From: Clostridiales bacterium
Lineage (GTDB): Bacteria; Bacillota; Clostridia; Lachnospirales; Lachnospiraceae
Assembly: GCA_019420425.1 (NCBI GenBank)
Contig: JAHZHG010000076.1
Location: 1 to 9,815 of the forward strand
Reading direction: 5' to 3'
Length of the DNA: 9,815 nt
The translations under genes were made by a program, and so were the position numbers. Shown here in pieces: positions 1 to 5,531 of this stretch. The notes under the pieces are model-generated. The model was given only the letters and a program-made list of their open reading frames with translations, had not been told where the DNA came from and did not search any database. Within the stretch, counting starts at the first letter, position 1, and every line of letters begins with the position of its first letter.

Positions 1-37
1 TTGTCTTTCCGTGGCGGATCAGATAAATTCGATTCAT
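1..37 (-). CDS. cobC: Histidine phosphatase family protein, probable alpha-ribazole phosphatase (CobC-like), N-terminus only
   Basis: Only the first 12 codons are inside the window, reading MNRIYLIRHGKT on the minus strand; the gene continues past position 1. The RHG triplet after a short hydrophobic beta strand is the signature of the histidine phosphatase (phosphoglycerate mutase-like) superfamily, where the His is the phospho-acceptor. In cobalamin synthesis the CobC member removes the 5'-phosphate from alpha-ribazole phosphate or adenosylcobalamin phosphate. The ATG at 35-37 lies 5 nt after the stop of the preceding CobU-like frame, and an AAGGGG ribosome binding site sits just upstream, so it is the next gene of the cobU-cobS operon. 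The family call comes from the motif. The CobC assignment is inferred from the neighbours; another member of the superfamily remains possible. Confidence 0.72.
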   Translation of the reverse strand, partial: MNRIYLIRHGKT

Positions 38-42
38 TGTGC

Positions 43-426
43 TTACCCCTTCAATTTCATGCCGATACCGCAGACCACGCGGTAAACCTGGCCGGCGGAG
101 GCGGCCAAGAGCTCCATGCACCGGCCTGCCTGCTCCCGGTACTCCCGTTCAAGCCTGTCGATGGGAACAACGCCATAGCCCACCTCGTCGCTGACAATCA
201 CCAGATCGGGATTTTTCTCTATCAGGAGCCGCACTCTGCCCTGCGGCTCCTCTCCCTCTGCCACCAGCCTGCGGATAAACAGCTGAAAATCCCGTACTGC
301 CTATGCCTGCTCCAGCTCTGCTGTCATACAGGACGCGCCCTCCAGAAATGCGCCGTCCGGCAAGCCGGTCAGACGGCCGGCAAATTTTTGCTTTCCCTGG
401 GCCATACCCCCCACAATCAAAACCAT
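43..426 (-). pseudogene. Small CobU-like (adenosylcobinamide kinase-like) protein interrupted by an in-frame amber codon
   Basis: The frame from the ATG at 424-426 to the TAA at 43-45 would encode about 126 residues, but a TAG at 301-303 interrupts it after codon 41. The N-terminal part begins MVLIVGGMAQGK, a degenerate P-loop. The C-terminal part contains VIVSDEVGYGVVPIDR followed by a region ending VYRVVCGIGMKLKG, which closely resembles the C-terminal half of CobU (NEVGxGIVP and the final strand). The two halves together look like a shortened CobU paralogue lacking the central guanylylated-His region. The start is well supported by AGGGAGG six bases upstream, overlapping the cobS stop, so the gene was built to be translated in this operon. 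A single C-to-T change of a CAG Gln codon would explain the TAG. Alternatives are amber suppression, a sequencing error, or re-initiation at the GTG at 262-264. Its role is unknown; I infer a former accessory of nucleotide-loop assembly. Confidence 0.7.
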
Positions 427-439
427 GTTCGTCCTCCCT

Positions 440-1204
440 TTAGCCAATGGCTCCGGCAATCACTGCCGCCAGCGCCATCAGCAGCTCGCATACCTGCACG
501 AAAAATCCGGCCAAATCGCCGGTGATCCCGCCAAATTTCCGGTATGCCATGGAATGGTACCAAAAAAAAGCCACAAATGCACCGAGAATACACATGCACC
601 CGGTCAGCGGATCGATCACCGCCATGGCGATACAGCACACCGCAATATACAAAACCATCTCAACGGCTACCCGCTTTTTCACTGCCATCTCTGAAAACGA
701 AGCAGCCAGCCCGGTATTCTTGGCCATCCGGAAAGTGACCACCGCCAGGCCGCTCATTGCCCGGGAAAGCACAAACCCGATGGCAAGAACCCGCAGCTCC
801 TCTGTCCCGGTCTCGGCATACAGTCCAAACAGTACCAGAAAATACAGGATTCCGGAAATAATGGCAAACGCACCCGTATGGCTGTCCTTCAGGATTTCCA
901 GCTTTTCTTCCATGGATTTGTAGGAGCTGAGGGCATCGGAGGTGTCCAGATACCCGTCCACATGGATGCCGCCCGTCACCGCTACAGGGATCAGTACAAG
1001 GATGGAGGCACGCAGGATATCGCTGTCAAACGCCAAACCGTGCAGATAATCCCACCCCAGCATAAGAGCGCCAATCACCACGCCGATCAACGGGAAATAG
1101 CACAAAAAATATTTCATTGTCTCCTTATCCCATTCCGTGTGGGGCATGGGAATTTTGGAATACATAGAAAAAGCGGCACTGAAGCCGTTAACTATCCGTT
1201 TCAT
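440..1204 (-). CDS. cobS: Adenosylcobinamide-GDP ribazoletransferase (cobalamin synthase)
   Basis: CobS is an integral membrane enzyme that joins adenosylcobinamide-GDP to alpha-ribazole (or its phosphate), the last joining step of cobalamin nucleotide-loop assembly. The 254-residue product has the usual family length and landmarks: an N-terminal segment with SMYSKIPMP, the metal/pyrophosphate-type DGYLDTSDALSS motif near residues 83-94 followed by EKLEILKDSHTGAFAII, several hydrophobic helices, and the late FGGITGDLAGFFVQ motif. I use the ATG at 1202-1204, which overlaps the cobU stop in a TGATG junction; a GTG one codon upstream (1207) is equally spaced from AAAGGA and would add one Met. 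The overlap implies translational coupling to cobU. The next frame starts 13 nt after its stop. No frameshift or missing motif is visible. Confidence 0.95.
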   Translation of the reverse strand: MKRIVNGFSAAFSMYSKIPMPHTEWDKETMKYFLCYFPLIGVVIGALMLGWDYLHGLAFDSDILRASILVLIPVAVTGGIHVDGYLDTSDALSSYKSMEEKLEILKDSHTGAFAIISGILYFLVLFGLYAETGTEELRVLAIGFVLSRAMSGLAVVTFRMAKNTGLAASFSEMAVKKRVAVEMVLYIAVCCIAMAVIDPLTGCMCILGAFVAFFWYHSMAYRKFGGITGDLAGFFVQVCELLMALAAVIAGAIG

Positions 1205-1752
1205 CACTCTGCTTCTTCCTTTCTCCGCAGCCCTGCCGGCGCCTTGAATACCACCGGACAGCCATATACCACCTCAACCACCTCGTCGGCCAGCTCTGCC
1301 ATCCTGCAGTTGATCTCCCCCAGGATCTGCTGGTAGCGTCTCGTCTCCGGATCGTAGATCACTCCGTCTGAAAAAATCTCGTTTGTCACCACCACCAGCT
1401 GCTCTGTCATGTCCAGCAGACGGCGGATACCGGCAATCACGGCATCTGCCGTATTCTCCTTTGCTCCCTCCGGCTCATACAGTTCATTTGCCACAAGGTT
1501 CGACATGCACTCCAGAAGCACCGTACTGCCGGCGGGCACGGTCAAACCGCTCAGATTCGTGTAGCGCTCCACCGTGGTAAATCCCTTATCCGCCCGCAGC
1601 CTGCGATGACGCTCGATCCGCTTTACACTCTCCTGGTCAAAGCAGCGCATTGTCGCCAGATAAATTCGCCTGTCCCGGGAGCACTCCAGCACACGCTGCT
1701 CGGCATACATGGATTTTCCGCTCCCGCTTCCTCCGGTAACCAAGATAAACAT
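1204..1752 (-). CDS. cobU: Bifunctional adenosylcobinamide kinase / adenosylcobinamide-phosphate guanylyltransferase
   Basis: CobU phosphorylates adenosylcobinamide and transfers GMP from GTP to give adenosylcobinamide-GDP, the substrate of CobS. The 182-residue product matches the family length. The P-loop GGSGSGKS lies at residues 7-14. His49 in RIERHRR corresponds to the His that is guanylylated in characterised CobU. The strand LLECMSNLVANEL and the segment VVTNEIFSDGVIYDPETRRY match the central and C-terminal conserved blocks. The ATG at 1750-1752 is preceded by GAGGG with seven bases between. It is the first gene of its own transcription unit: a consensus promoter lies 27-56 nt upstream, and the previous gene ends at a terminator. 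Its 3' end overlaps cobS by one base. Confidence 0.95.
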   Translation of the reverse strand: MFILVTGGSGSGKSMYAEQRVLECSRDRRIYLATMRCFDQESVKRIERHRRLRADKGFTTVERYTNLSGLTVPAGSTVLLECMSNLVANELYEPEGAKENTADAVIAGIRRLLDMTEQLVVVTNEIFSDGVIYDPETRRYQQILGEINCRMAELADEVVEVVYGCPVVFKAPAGLRRKEEAE

Positions 1753-1778
1753 AATTGAACCCTCATCTTTCTTCTGAG

Positions 1779-1808
1779 ATTATACTTCGCACGGAAAGCC
1801 TCTGTCAA
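1779..1808 (-). promoter_or_regulatory. Perfect-consensus sigma-A promoter for the cobU-cobS operon
   Basis: Read on the minus strand, TTGACA (1803-1808) and TATAAT (1779-1784) are separated by 18 bases. Both hexamers match the vegetative consensus exactly. Transcription should start near 1772, leaving about 20 nt of leader before the cobU ATG. That is too short for a cobalamin riboswitch, so the operon appears to be constitutively expressed from here. Confidence 0.85.
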
Positions 1809-1819
1809 CCGGAGTCGAA

Positions 1820-1859
1820 GAAAAAGCGAAAAAGATGATGGTTCATCATCCTTTTCGCT
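1820..1859 (-). terminator. Rho-independent terminator after the choline-binding hydrolase gene
   Basis: On the minus strand, a 16-bp stem (arms 1844-1859 and 1825-1840) with one G-U wobble and a 3-nt loop is followed by a U run (1821-1824) continuing into UCUUC. It begins 5 nt after the TGA of the upstream gene and lies just before the cobU promoter, so it separates the two transcription units. The stem is slightly A/U-rich but long and uninterrupted. Confidence 0.88.
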
Positions 1860-1864
1860 CTTAC

Positions 1865-3340
1865 TCAATACTGCCATGTGGTAAAGAACACGTGATCGCC
1901 GATTGCCCGATAGGGAGAAGAAAGTCCAAGACGCTGATATGCGGCGGACGTCATGAAAAACAGGTAGGGGAAGCTGATCGTCTCTGTCGCGGAAAGCTGC
2001 AGAGTACGTACATTCGTCTTATATTTCTGTACAACCTCCTGTGCCGCCTTCAGGGAATTTGCGCTGATCAGCTTGGGATTGGTCAGATACTTGGTCAGCG
2101 CACCGTTCCGGGCCGGTTCAAACTGCTGCTTCTGGTAGATGACCTCTCTCAGCGTCCTCGGGAAGGAGGAGCTTCGCATCCGGTTGGTGATGACCATTCC
2201 TACCGCTACCTGTCCGTAATACGGCTGATTTCCTGCCTCGCTGTAGATAATCGCTGCGAGAAGGACTGTCCCGCTTACATTGGGATCGGTGTAATATGTA
2301 GTCTCCACATCTACCGTGGGCGCGGGAATATTTCCGGTCTGCACGGCTGTACCCACACCGGCCGCATTAAAATAGTACTCAACTCCGTTGATCGTCTTTG
2401 TGGTGTTAGTCAGCTTGTTTCCGGTGGAATCGTTAAAGTAGTAATAGGCGCTGCCCACCTTCTGAAAGCCCTTCAGCGGGTGTCCGTCGCTGCCCACATA
2501 TTTGCTGCCCACCCATGTGTTGTAGACGATCGCTCCGGAAGCATTCAGGTAATAGTTGTTTACCCATTTGCTGGTAACCATTACTCCGTCGCTGCCGAGC
2601 CAGTATGTCTTCCCGTTGGATTTTACCGCGCGGTTTCTGAACATTACGCCGTTCGTCGGATGGAAATAGTAATATTTGCCGTTAAACTTATACCAGCCCT
2701 TTACCAGTGCGCCGTCGGCATTAAACCCGTAATAATAGCTGCCGATTTTCTTTACTCCGTTCTGGTGAATCAGACCGTTGGATGTGGTGTAGTACAGCTT
2801 ATTGTTCACGTTAATCCAGCAGTTCCGGTAAATCACGCCGTTTCCGTTTGCGTACAGCCAGCCGCCCTTCAGCTTTATCCAGCCGGTGGCCCTGTCTCCG
2901 TTCTGGTTAAAATAGTAATAATAATTCCCGATTCTCTTCAGCCCGACATACATCTCACCGGTAGCCGGGGCCAGATAGTAGTATTTGCCTCCGGAGTTCA
3001 GCCAGCCGGTCAGTGTCTCCCCGGAAGCGGCAAAATAGTACCATTTTTTATTAATGAGCTTCCATCCGCCGCTGGCCATGGCCCCGGAATCGTCCAGGTA
3101 ATAGCGCTTTTTATTTACGGTAATCCAGCCTGTCCGCATTCTCCCTGCGGAGTCCAGATAGTACCATTTCCCGTTATCCAAAAGCCATCCGGTCTGCTTT
3201 TTTCCTGTGGAAGTATAGTAAAACCAGTAGCTTTTTGTCCCCATCTTTTCTTTTGACCATGCTGCTTCTGCCTTTGACGGTACGAAAAATACTGCCAAAA
3301 GCAAAAACAGCACTGCCGTAATCCATTGTTTCTTTTTCAT
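1865..3340 (-). CDS. Secreted choline-binding-repeat protein with C-terminal SleB-type cell wall hydrolase domain
   Basis: The 491-residue product begins with a clear signal peptide (MKKK, then a hydrophobic core, likely cleaved near AEA at residue 26). Residues about 35-330 are roughly 14 aromatic, Gly-rich repeats of the choline/glucan-binding type (for example TGWLLDNGKWYYLDSAG at 50-66), which attach proteins to the cell surface. Residues about 352-491 are a SleB/CwlJ-type hydrolase (Hydrolase_2) domain: LLAAIIYSEAGNQPYYGQVA carries the candidate catalytic Glu368, followed by VITNRMRSSSFPRTLREVIY and a closing IGDHVFF. SleB enzymes cleave peptidoglycan glycan strands and are best known from spore germination; the domain also occurs in vegetative enzymes. 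The gene follows spoIVA by 72 nt but has its own consensus sigma-A promoter and its own terminator. I therefore infer mainly vegetative expression. The substrate has not been shown. Confidence 0.9.
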   Translation of the reverse strand: MKKKQWITAVLFLLLAVFFVPSKAEAAWSKEKMGTKSYWFYYTSTGKKQTGWLLDNGKWYYLDSAGRMRTGWITVNKKRYYLDDSGAMASGGWKLINKKWYYFAASGETLTGWLNSGGKYYYLAPATGEMYVGLKRIGNYYYYFNQNGDRATGWIKLKGGWLYANGNGVIYRNCWINVNNKLYYTTSNGLIHQNGVKKIGSYYYGFNADGALVKGWYKFNGKYYYFHPTNGVMFRNRAVKSNGKTYWLGSDGVMVTSKWVNNYYLNASGAIVYNTWVGSKYVGSDGHPLKGFQKVGSAYYYFNDSTGNKLTNTTKTINGVEYYFNAAGVGTAVQTGNIPAPTVDVETTYYTDPNVSGTVLLAAIIYSEAGNQPYYGQVAVGMVITNRMRSSSFPRTLREVIYQKQQFEPARNGALTKYLTNPKLISANSLKAAQEVVQKYKTNVRTLQLSATETISFPYLFFMTSAAYQRLGLSSPYRAIGDHVFFTTWQY

Positions 3341-3387
3341 TGCTTATCCCCATTTACTTTTTCAACATTTTTTAATAGTTTCTTAAT

Positions 3388-3416
3388 ATTATATAATAGT
3401 CCGTAATATTTGTCAA
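3388..3416 (-). promoter_or_regulatory. Perfect-consensus sigma-A promoter overlapping the spoIVA stop codon
   Basis: On the minus strand, TTGACA (3411-3416) and TATAAT (3388-3393) are separated by 17 bases, an exact match to the vegetative consensus. The TGA stop of spoIVA (3413-3415) lies inside the -35 hexamer. Transcription should start near 3381 and give an A-rich leader of about 40 nt before the hydrolase ATG at 3340, with GGGGA as the likely ribosome binding site. Confidence 0.85.
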
Positions 3417-4885
3417 ATAATAATACAGATCAGATTTCCCTTAGATTCATTGACAATCCGCCGCATGGTATCCTGGAGCTTTTTCTGGCTCTCCTCGCCG
3501 ATCACGGCCAGCCTGCTTCCGATTCCGTCGGCGACAAGGCGCTCCACAGATTTGCCGAATATGTTGGTGTCCCAGATTCCCTCTTCGCTGCCGCGGGCTT
3601 CCTTTAAAAAGGCCAGCAAATCCTCCGCCTGCTGCTCACTGCCCACGATCGGTGCGATCTCCGTCTCAATTTCCGCACGGATTAAATGAATGGATGGGGA
3701 GGTGGCGCGGATTTTTACCCCGTATTTGCTTCCCTGGCGGATAACCGACGGCTCCTCCAGCGTAATCTCCCGCTTCTCCGGGGTGATCACTCCATAGCCG
3801 TTCATCCGCACGGAGGCTATGGCATCCTCTACCTTTTCAAATTCCGCTTTTTTTCCGGCCAGTTCCTTAAGCGCCCCGATCAGCTGATACTCACTTTCCA
3901 TGGGAATTCCGGTCAGCTCGCTCAAAATCTGATAGTAATAGCCGTTATCGACATCAATGGTCACCTCTCCTTTGCCCTGATCCAGGCAGACCTTATCCAG
4001 CTTGGCTTTTTTGACAAATTCGCGGCTGATTTTTATGGTTTTCCCCTCCAGGTCGCGCATACTGCGCAGGCCCTTCATCTGCTCCTTTACCTCCTCCAGG
4101 AGGCCTTCGCGTATCCAGTGGCCTTCCGGCAGGGTTTCCACCCACTGCGGTATGTAAAACTCCAGCCGTCTTAAGGGAAACTCGTAGAGCAGCGCCTCCA
4201 GAAGCTTCAGCGCATCTTCCTTTTGCATTTGTTCTGCGTTCAGCACAACACATCTGCTCTGATACGTTTTCTCCAGATAATCCCTGGCCTGCTTTGCCTC
4301 AGCGGAAAAGGGCTTTGCGGAATTCAGCAGGATCAGATACGGTTTTCCGGCTTTTTTCAGTTCCTGAACGGCCTGCTTCTCTCCCTCCAGGAAATCTGTC
4401 CGTGGAATATCCCCAAAGGTGCCGTCGGTGGTGACCACCAGGCCCACGGTTGCATGCTCTCGAATCACCTTATTCGTCCCGATGGATGCCGCCCGGGAAA
4501 AGGGCAGCTCCTGCTCATCCCATGGGGTTTTGACCATCCGCTCCCTTCCGTCCTCATCCTGAAAGCCTGACGCGCCGGGCACGATGTAGCCGATGCAGTC
4601 CGCCAGCCTTACCTTCATTTCCACGCCGTCCCCGAACGTGATCTGCGCCGCTTCCTTAGGAATAAATTTGGGTTCTACCGTAGTGATGGTTTTTCCGTTT
4701 CCGCTGGCGGGCAGCTCATCTCTGGCAATGGACCTTGCGGGCTCTTCCATATCCGGCAGAACCATCAGTTCCATAAATTTCCGGATAAACGTGGATTTTC
4801 CTGTCCGTACAGGCCCGACTACCCCCAGATAAATTTCTCCGCCGGTGCGGGCTTGTATATCTTTGTATAATTCATATTCCTGCAT
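3413..4885 (-). CDS. spoIVA: Stage IV sporulation protein A, spore coat morphogenetic ATPase
   Basis: SpoIVA polymerises, using ATP hydrolysis, on the mother-cell side of the forespore outer membrane and forms the basement layer for coat assembly and cortex formation. The 490-residue length matches the Bacillus protein (about 492). The N-terminal TRAFAC-type ATPase domain has Walker A GPVRTGKS at residues 24-31, the Thr-rich sensor region KTITTVEPKFIP at 65-76, and the Walker B segment VRLADCIGY with Asp96. The rest matches the family's middle and C-terminal regions, ending in the hydrophobic CIII tail that helps anchor the protein. The start has AGGAGG five bases upstream. No convincing sigma-E promoter was found: GCATATC upstream resembles a -35, but the matching -10 is poor. 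A strong terminator at 5005-5048 isolates the gene from the riboswitch transcript. The gene is intact. Confidence 0.97.
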   Translation of the reverse strand: MQEYELYKDIQARTGGEIYLGVVGPVRTGKSTFIRKFMELMVLPDMEEPARSIARDELPASGNGKTITTVEPKFIPKEAAQITFGDGVEMKVRLADCIGYIVPGASGFQDEDGRERMVKTPWDEQELPFSRAASIGTNKVIREHATVGLVVTTDGTFGDIPRTDFLEGEKQAVQELKKAGKPYLILLNSAKPFSAEAKQARDYLEKTYQSRCVVLNAEQMQKEDALKLLEALLYEFPLRRLEFYIPQWVETLPEGHWIREGLLEEVKEQMKGLRSMRDLEGKTIKISREFVKKAKLDKVCLDQGKGEVTIDVDNGYYYQILSELTGIPMESEYQLIGALKELAGKKAEFEKVEDAIASVRMNGYGVITPEKREITLEEPSVIRQGSKYGVKIRATSPSIHLIRAEIETEIAPIVGSEQQAEDLLAFLKEARGSEEGIWDTNIFGKSVERLVADGIGSRLAVIGEESQKKLQDTMRRIVNESKGNLICIII

Positions 4886-4890
4886 ACTGA

Positions 4891-4924
4891 CCTCCTGTAC
4901 CTGTAATACAGACCTTGGTACAGG
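4891..4924 (-). promoter_or_regulatory. Ribosome binding site of spoIVA partly enclosed in an 8-bp inverted repeat
   Basis: On the minus strand, CCTGTACC (4917-4924) and GGTACAGG (4894-4901) form a perfect 8-bp stem with a 15-nt loop. The downstream arm covers the first three bases of the Shine-Dalgarno AGGAGG (4891-4896). An alternative smaller hairpin (CTGTA/TACAG) nests within it. The hairpin could tune translation of spoIVA; this is inference from sequence symmetry only. Confidence 0.45.
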
Positions 4925-5004
4925 ATATGCCCGACAGTATCTTTTTAGAACTCTGCTGCGCGGGATTCTTATCCCGTGGCGGGGCTGCCGGTTTTCTGAA
5001 CAAA

Positions 5005-5048
5005 CAAAAAAACAGGGTACAATACTTGCGGTGGTACTGTACCCTGTT
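5005..5048 (-). terminator. Strong Rho-independent terminator between the riboswitch transcript and spoIVA
   Basis: Minus-strand arms at 5034-5048 and 5011-5025 give a stem of about 15 bp, with one G-U wobble, around the 8-nt loop CACCGCAA (5026-5033). Seven U residues follow (down to 5006), with more U beyond. There is no T run on the plus-strand side, so the element is oriented for minus-strand transcription. It ends the transcript that carries the cobalamin riboswitch about 120 nt before the spoIVA start. Confidence 0.9.
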
Positions 5049-5120
5049 TCCTTTCTGCCTTTCCTTGCGGGAGAAAGACAGATGCGCCATTTACTGTTTT
5101 CCCCATGCCCACATTTGCGG
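5026..5120 (-). repeat. Hexamer CCGCAA three times, each in or beside a hairpin loop of the candidate sRNA
   Basis: On the minus strand CCGCAA occurs at 5115-5120, 5065-5070 and 5026-5031. The last two lie in the apical loops of the 5055-5081 hairpin and of the terminator. The first is at the tip of the 5103-5128 hairpin, partly paired. By simple arithmetic about 0.02 copies of a given hexamer are expected in 95 nt. Exposed C-rich loops of Gram-positive sRNAs often pair with Shine-Dalgarno regions, so the loops may be seed regions; this is inference. Confidence 0.5.
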
Positions 5121-5203
5121 AGGTATGGACATCTGGAGAATTAAGAGGTATGTTGTGCAACATCAGCCTCGAGTATACATTCCTCAAGCTCCCTGGTTTC
5201 CCA

Positions 5204-5240
5204 GGAAAATAAACAATGACCGCGCACCCTAAGCAGTCAC
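5204..5240 (-). terminator. Terminator-like hairpin downstream of the aptamer, probable riboswitch expression platform
   Basis: The minus-strand stem UGACUGC/GCGGUCA (5233-5239 with 5217-5223, one G-U wobble, 9-nt loop) is followed by UUGUUUAUUUU (5206-5216). It lies about 57 nt after the aptamer P1 stem, where an expression platform is expected. The U tract also overlaps a second hairpin (CCUGG-GAAA-CCAGG, 5192-5205), so it may be conditional. It is weaker than the terminator at 5005-5048. Confidence 0.5.
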
Positions 5241-5259
5241 ATACCGACCAGGTCGGCGG

Positions 5260-5289
5260 GATGTACCAGCTTTTCACGGAAGCTGCATC
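5260..5289 (-). promoter_or_regulatory. Hairpin just after the aptamer, candidate riboswitch P13
   Basis: On the minus strand, GAUG/CAUC closes an inner CAGCUU/AAGCUG stem with loop CCGUGAA. Class I cobalamin riboswitches use a hairpin (P13) 3' of the core whose loop kisses L5. Here GUGA of this loop can pair with UCAC in the CCGGUCACUGU segment of the aptamer (5391-5401). The complementarity is visible; the function is inferred. Confidence 0.4.
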
Positions 5290-5295
5290 TCTTAA

Positions 5296-5463
5296 TACTA
5301 AGCAGGTTTCCTGACTTACAGATCATCGCTTGGCTTTCCCTTCTCACAAGTAGGGTATGCAATGGGATAATAAAGCCTCGCTCCCTGAATACAGTGACCG
5401 GATCGCTCAGGATTCTCACCTGATTCCCTCTTCAGCCGGATAAAATCCGTCTGCACTTAGTAC
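5296..5463 (-). promoter_or_regulatory. Cobalamin (B12) riboswitch aptamer
   Basis: The aptamer reads on the minus strand. A closing P1 stem is formed by UACUAA (5457-5462) and UUAGUA (5296-5301), stacked on GCAG/CUGC. Inside are GAAGAGGGAAUCAGGUGAGA with the hairpin UCAGG-CCUGA, the GGUCACUGU element, a GAGGC...AAGCC stem, and the B12 box AGTCAGGAAACCTGC (5302-5316) preceded by GATGATCTGTA. These are the conserved blocks of the adenosylcobalamin-type riboswitch family (Rfam RF00174), in the right order and spacing, about 167 nt long. Unlike most members it is not followed by a B12 transport or synthesis gene: spoIVA is about 410 nt away, behind a strong terminator. The cobU operon lies 3.5 kb away behind its own promoter. 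Confidence 0.93.
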
Positions 5464-5486
5464 GGCATATGTTTTACACATGAATT

Positions 5487-5515
5487 ATCATAACACACTT
5501 TCGTTAAAAATTCAA
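5487..5515 (-). promoter_or_regulatory. Sigma-A promoter for the riboswitch transcript
   Basis: Minus-strand TTGAAT (5510-5515) and TATGAT (5487-5492) are separated by 17 bases, giving 4/6 and 5/6 consensus matches. The predicted start near 5480 is 18 nt before the aptamer P1 stem. This indicates independent transcription of the riboswitch RNA from a site 16 nt beyond the stop of the alpha/beta hydrolase gene. Confidence 0.7.
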
Positions 5516-5531
5516 CAGGAAGTTCTCTGTT
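5506..5531 (-). terminator. Weak terminator-like hairpin after the alpha/beta hydrolase gene
   Basis: The minus-strand stem AACAG(A)GA/TCCTGTT (5514-5531, 3-nt loop, one bulged A) is followed by GAA and five T (5506-5510). It begins at the hydrolase stop codon and overlaps the -35 box of the next promoter. It is short, so the operon may partly read through into the riboswitch RNA. Confidence 0.35.

Larger units (their letters stand above)
5005..5480 (-). ncRNA. Candidate B12-riboswitch-led small RNA (no coding region between aptamer and terminator)
   Basis: The region between the hydrolase stop (5531) and spoIVA (4885) holds, in order of transcription, a promoter, a cobalamin aptamer, a P13-like hairpin (5260-5289), a terminator-like hairpin (5204-5240), further hairpins (5192-5205, 5168-5188, 5145-5170, 5103-5128, 5055-5081) and the final terminator. 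The predicted full-length RNA is about 475 nt. Frames that stay open here lack a good ribosome binding site, run through the terminator and show no recognisable protein. Known parallels are Rli55 of Listeria and EutX of Enterococcus, where a B12 riboswitch controls an sRNA that sequesters an ANTAR regulator. A clear pair of ANTAR hexaloops (A at 1, G at 4) is not evident here, although the loop AAUGUA in the 5168-5188 hairpin fits. Alternatively this is a leader whose gene has been lost. Confidence 0.6.

Noticed and set aside
1835..3256. 473-codon open frame on the plus strand
   Set aside because: It lies entirely antisense to the choline-binding repeat gene. Its apparent repeats mirror the Tyr/Gly/Trp-rich codons of that gene, it has no convincing ribosome binding site, and it has no recognisable domain.
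3686..4174. 162-codon plus-strand open frame opposite spoIVA
   Set aside because: It is the shadow of a well-identified gene on the other strand, with no independent coding evidence.
4925..4960. Possible sigma-E promoter for spoIVA
   Set aside because: A GCATATC element resembles the -35, but no good -10 is found at the proper spacing. It is not annotated, although sigma-E control is expected for this gene family.
4961..4976. Perfect 6-bp inverted repeat upstream of spoIVA
   Set aside because: It has no U tract and no link to a start site. It may be incidental or a protein site, and I cannot support a function.
4872..5090. 72-codon minus-strand open frame just upstream of spoIVA
   Set aside because: It crosses the terminator and ends inside the spoIVA start region, and no family is recognised.
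4969..5277. 102-codon minus-strand open frame within the riboswitch-to-spoIVA region
   Set aside because: It runs through the strong terminator at 5005-5048 and several hairpins, its composition does not look like a real protein, and the internal ATG options have at best poorly spaced ribosome binding sites.
5237..5419. 60-codon minus-strand open frame
   Set aside because: It is encoded inside the cobalamin aptamer and its P13-like hairpin, where RNA structure explains the sequence.
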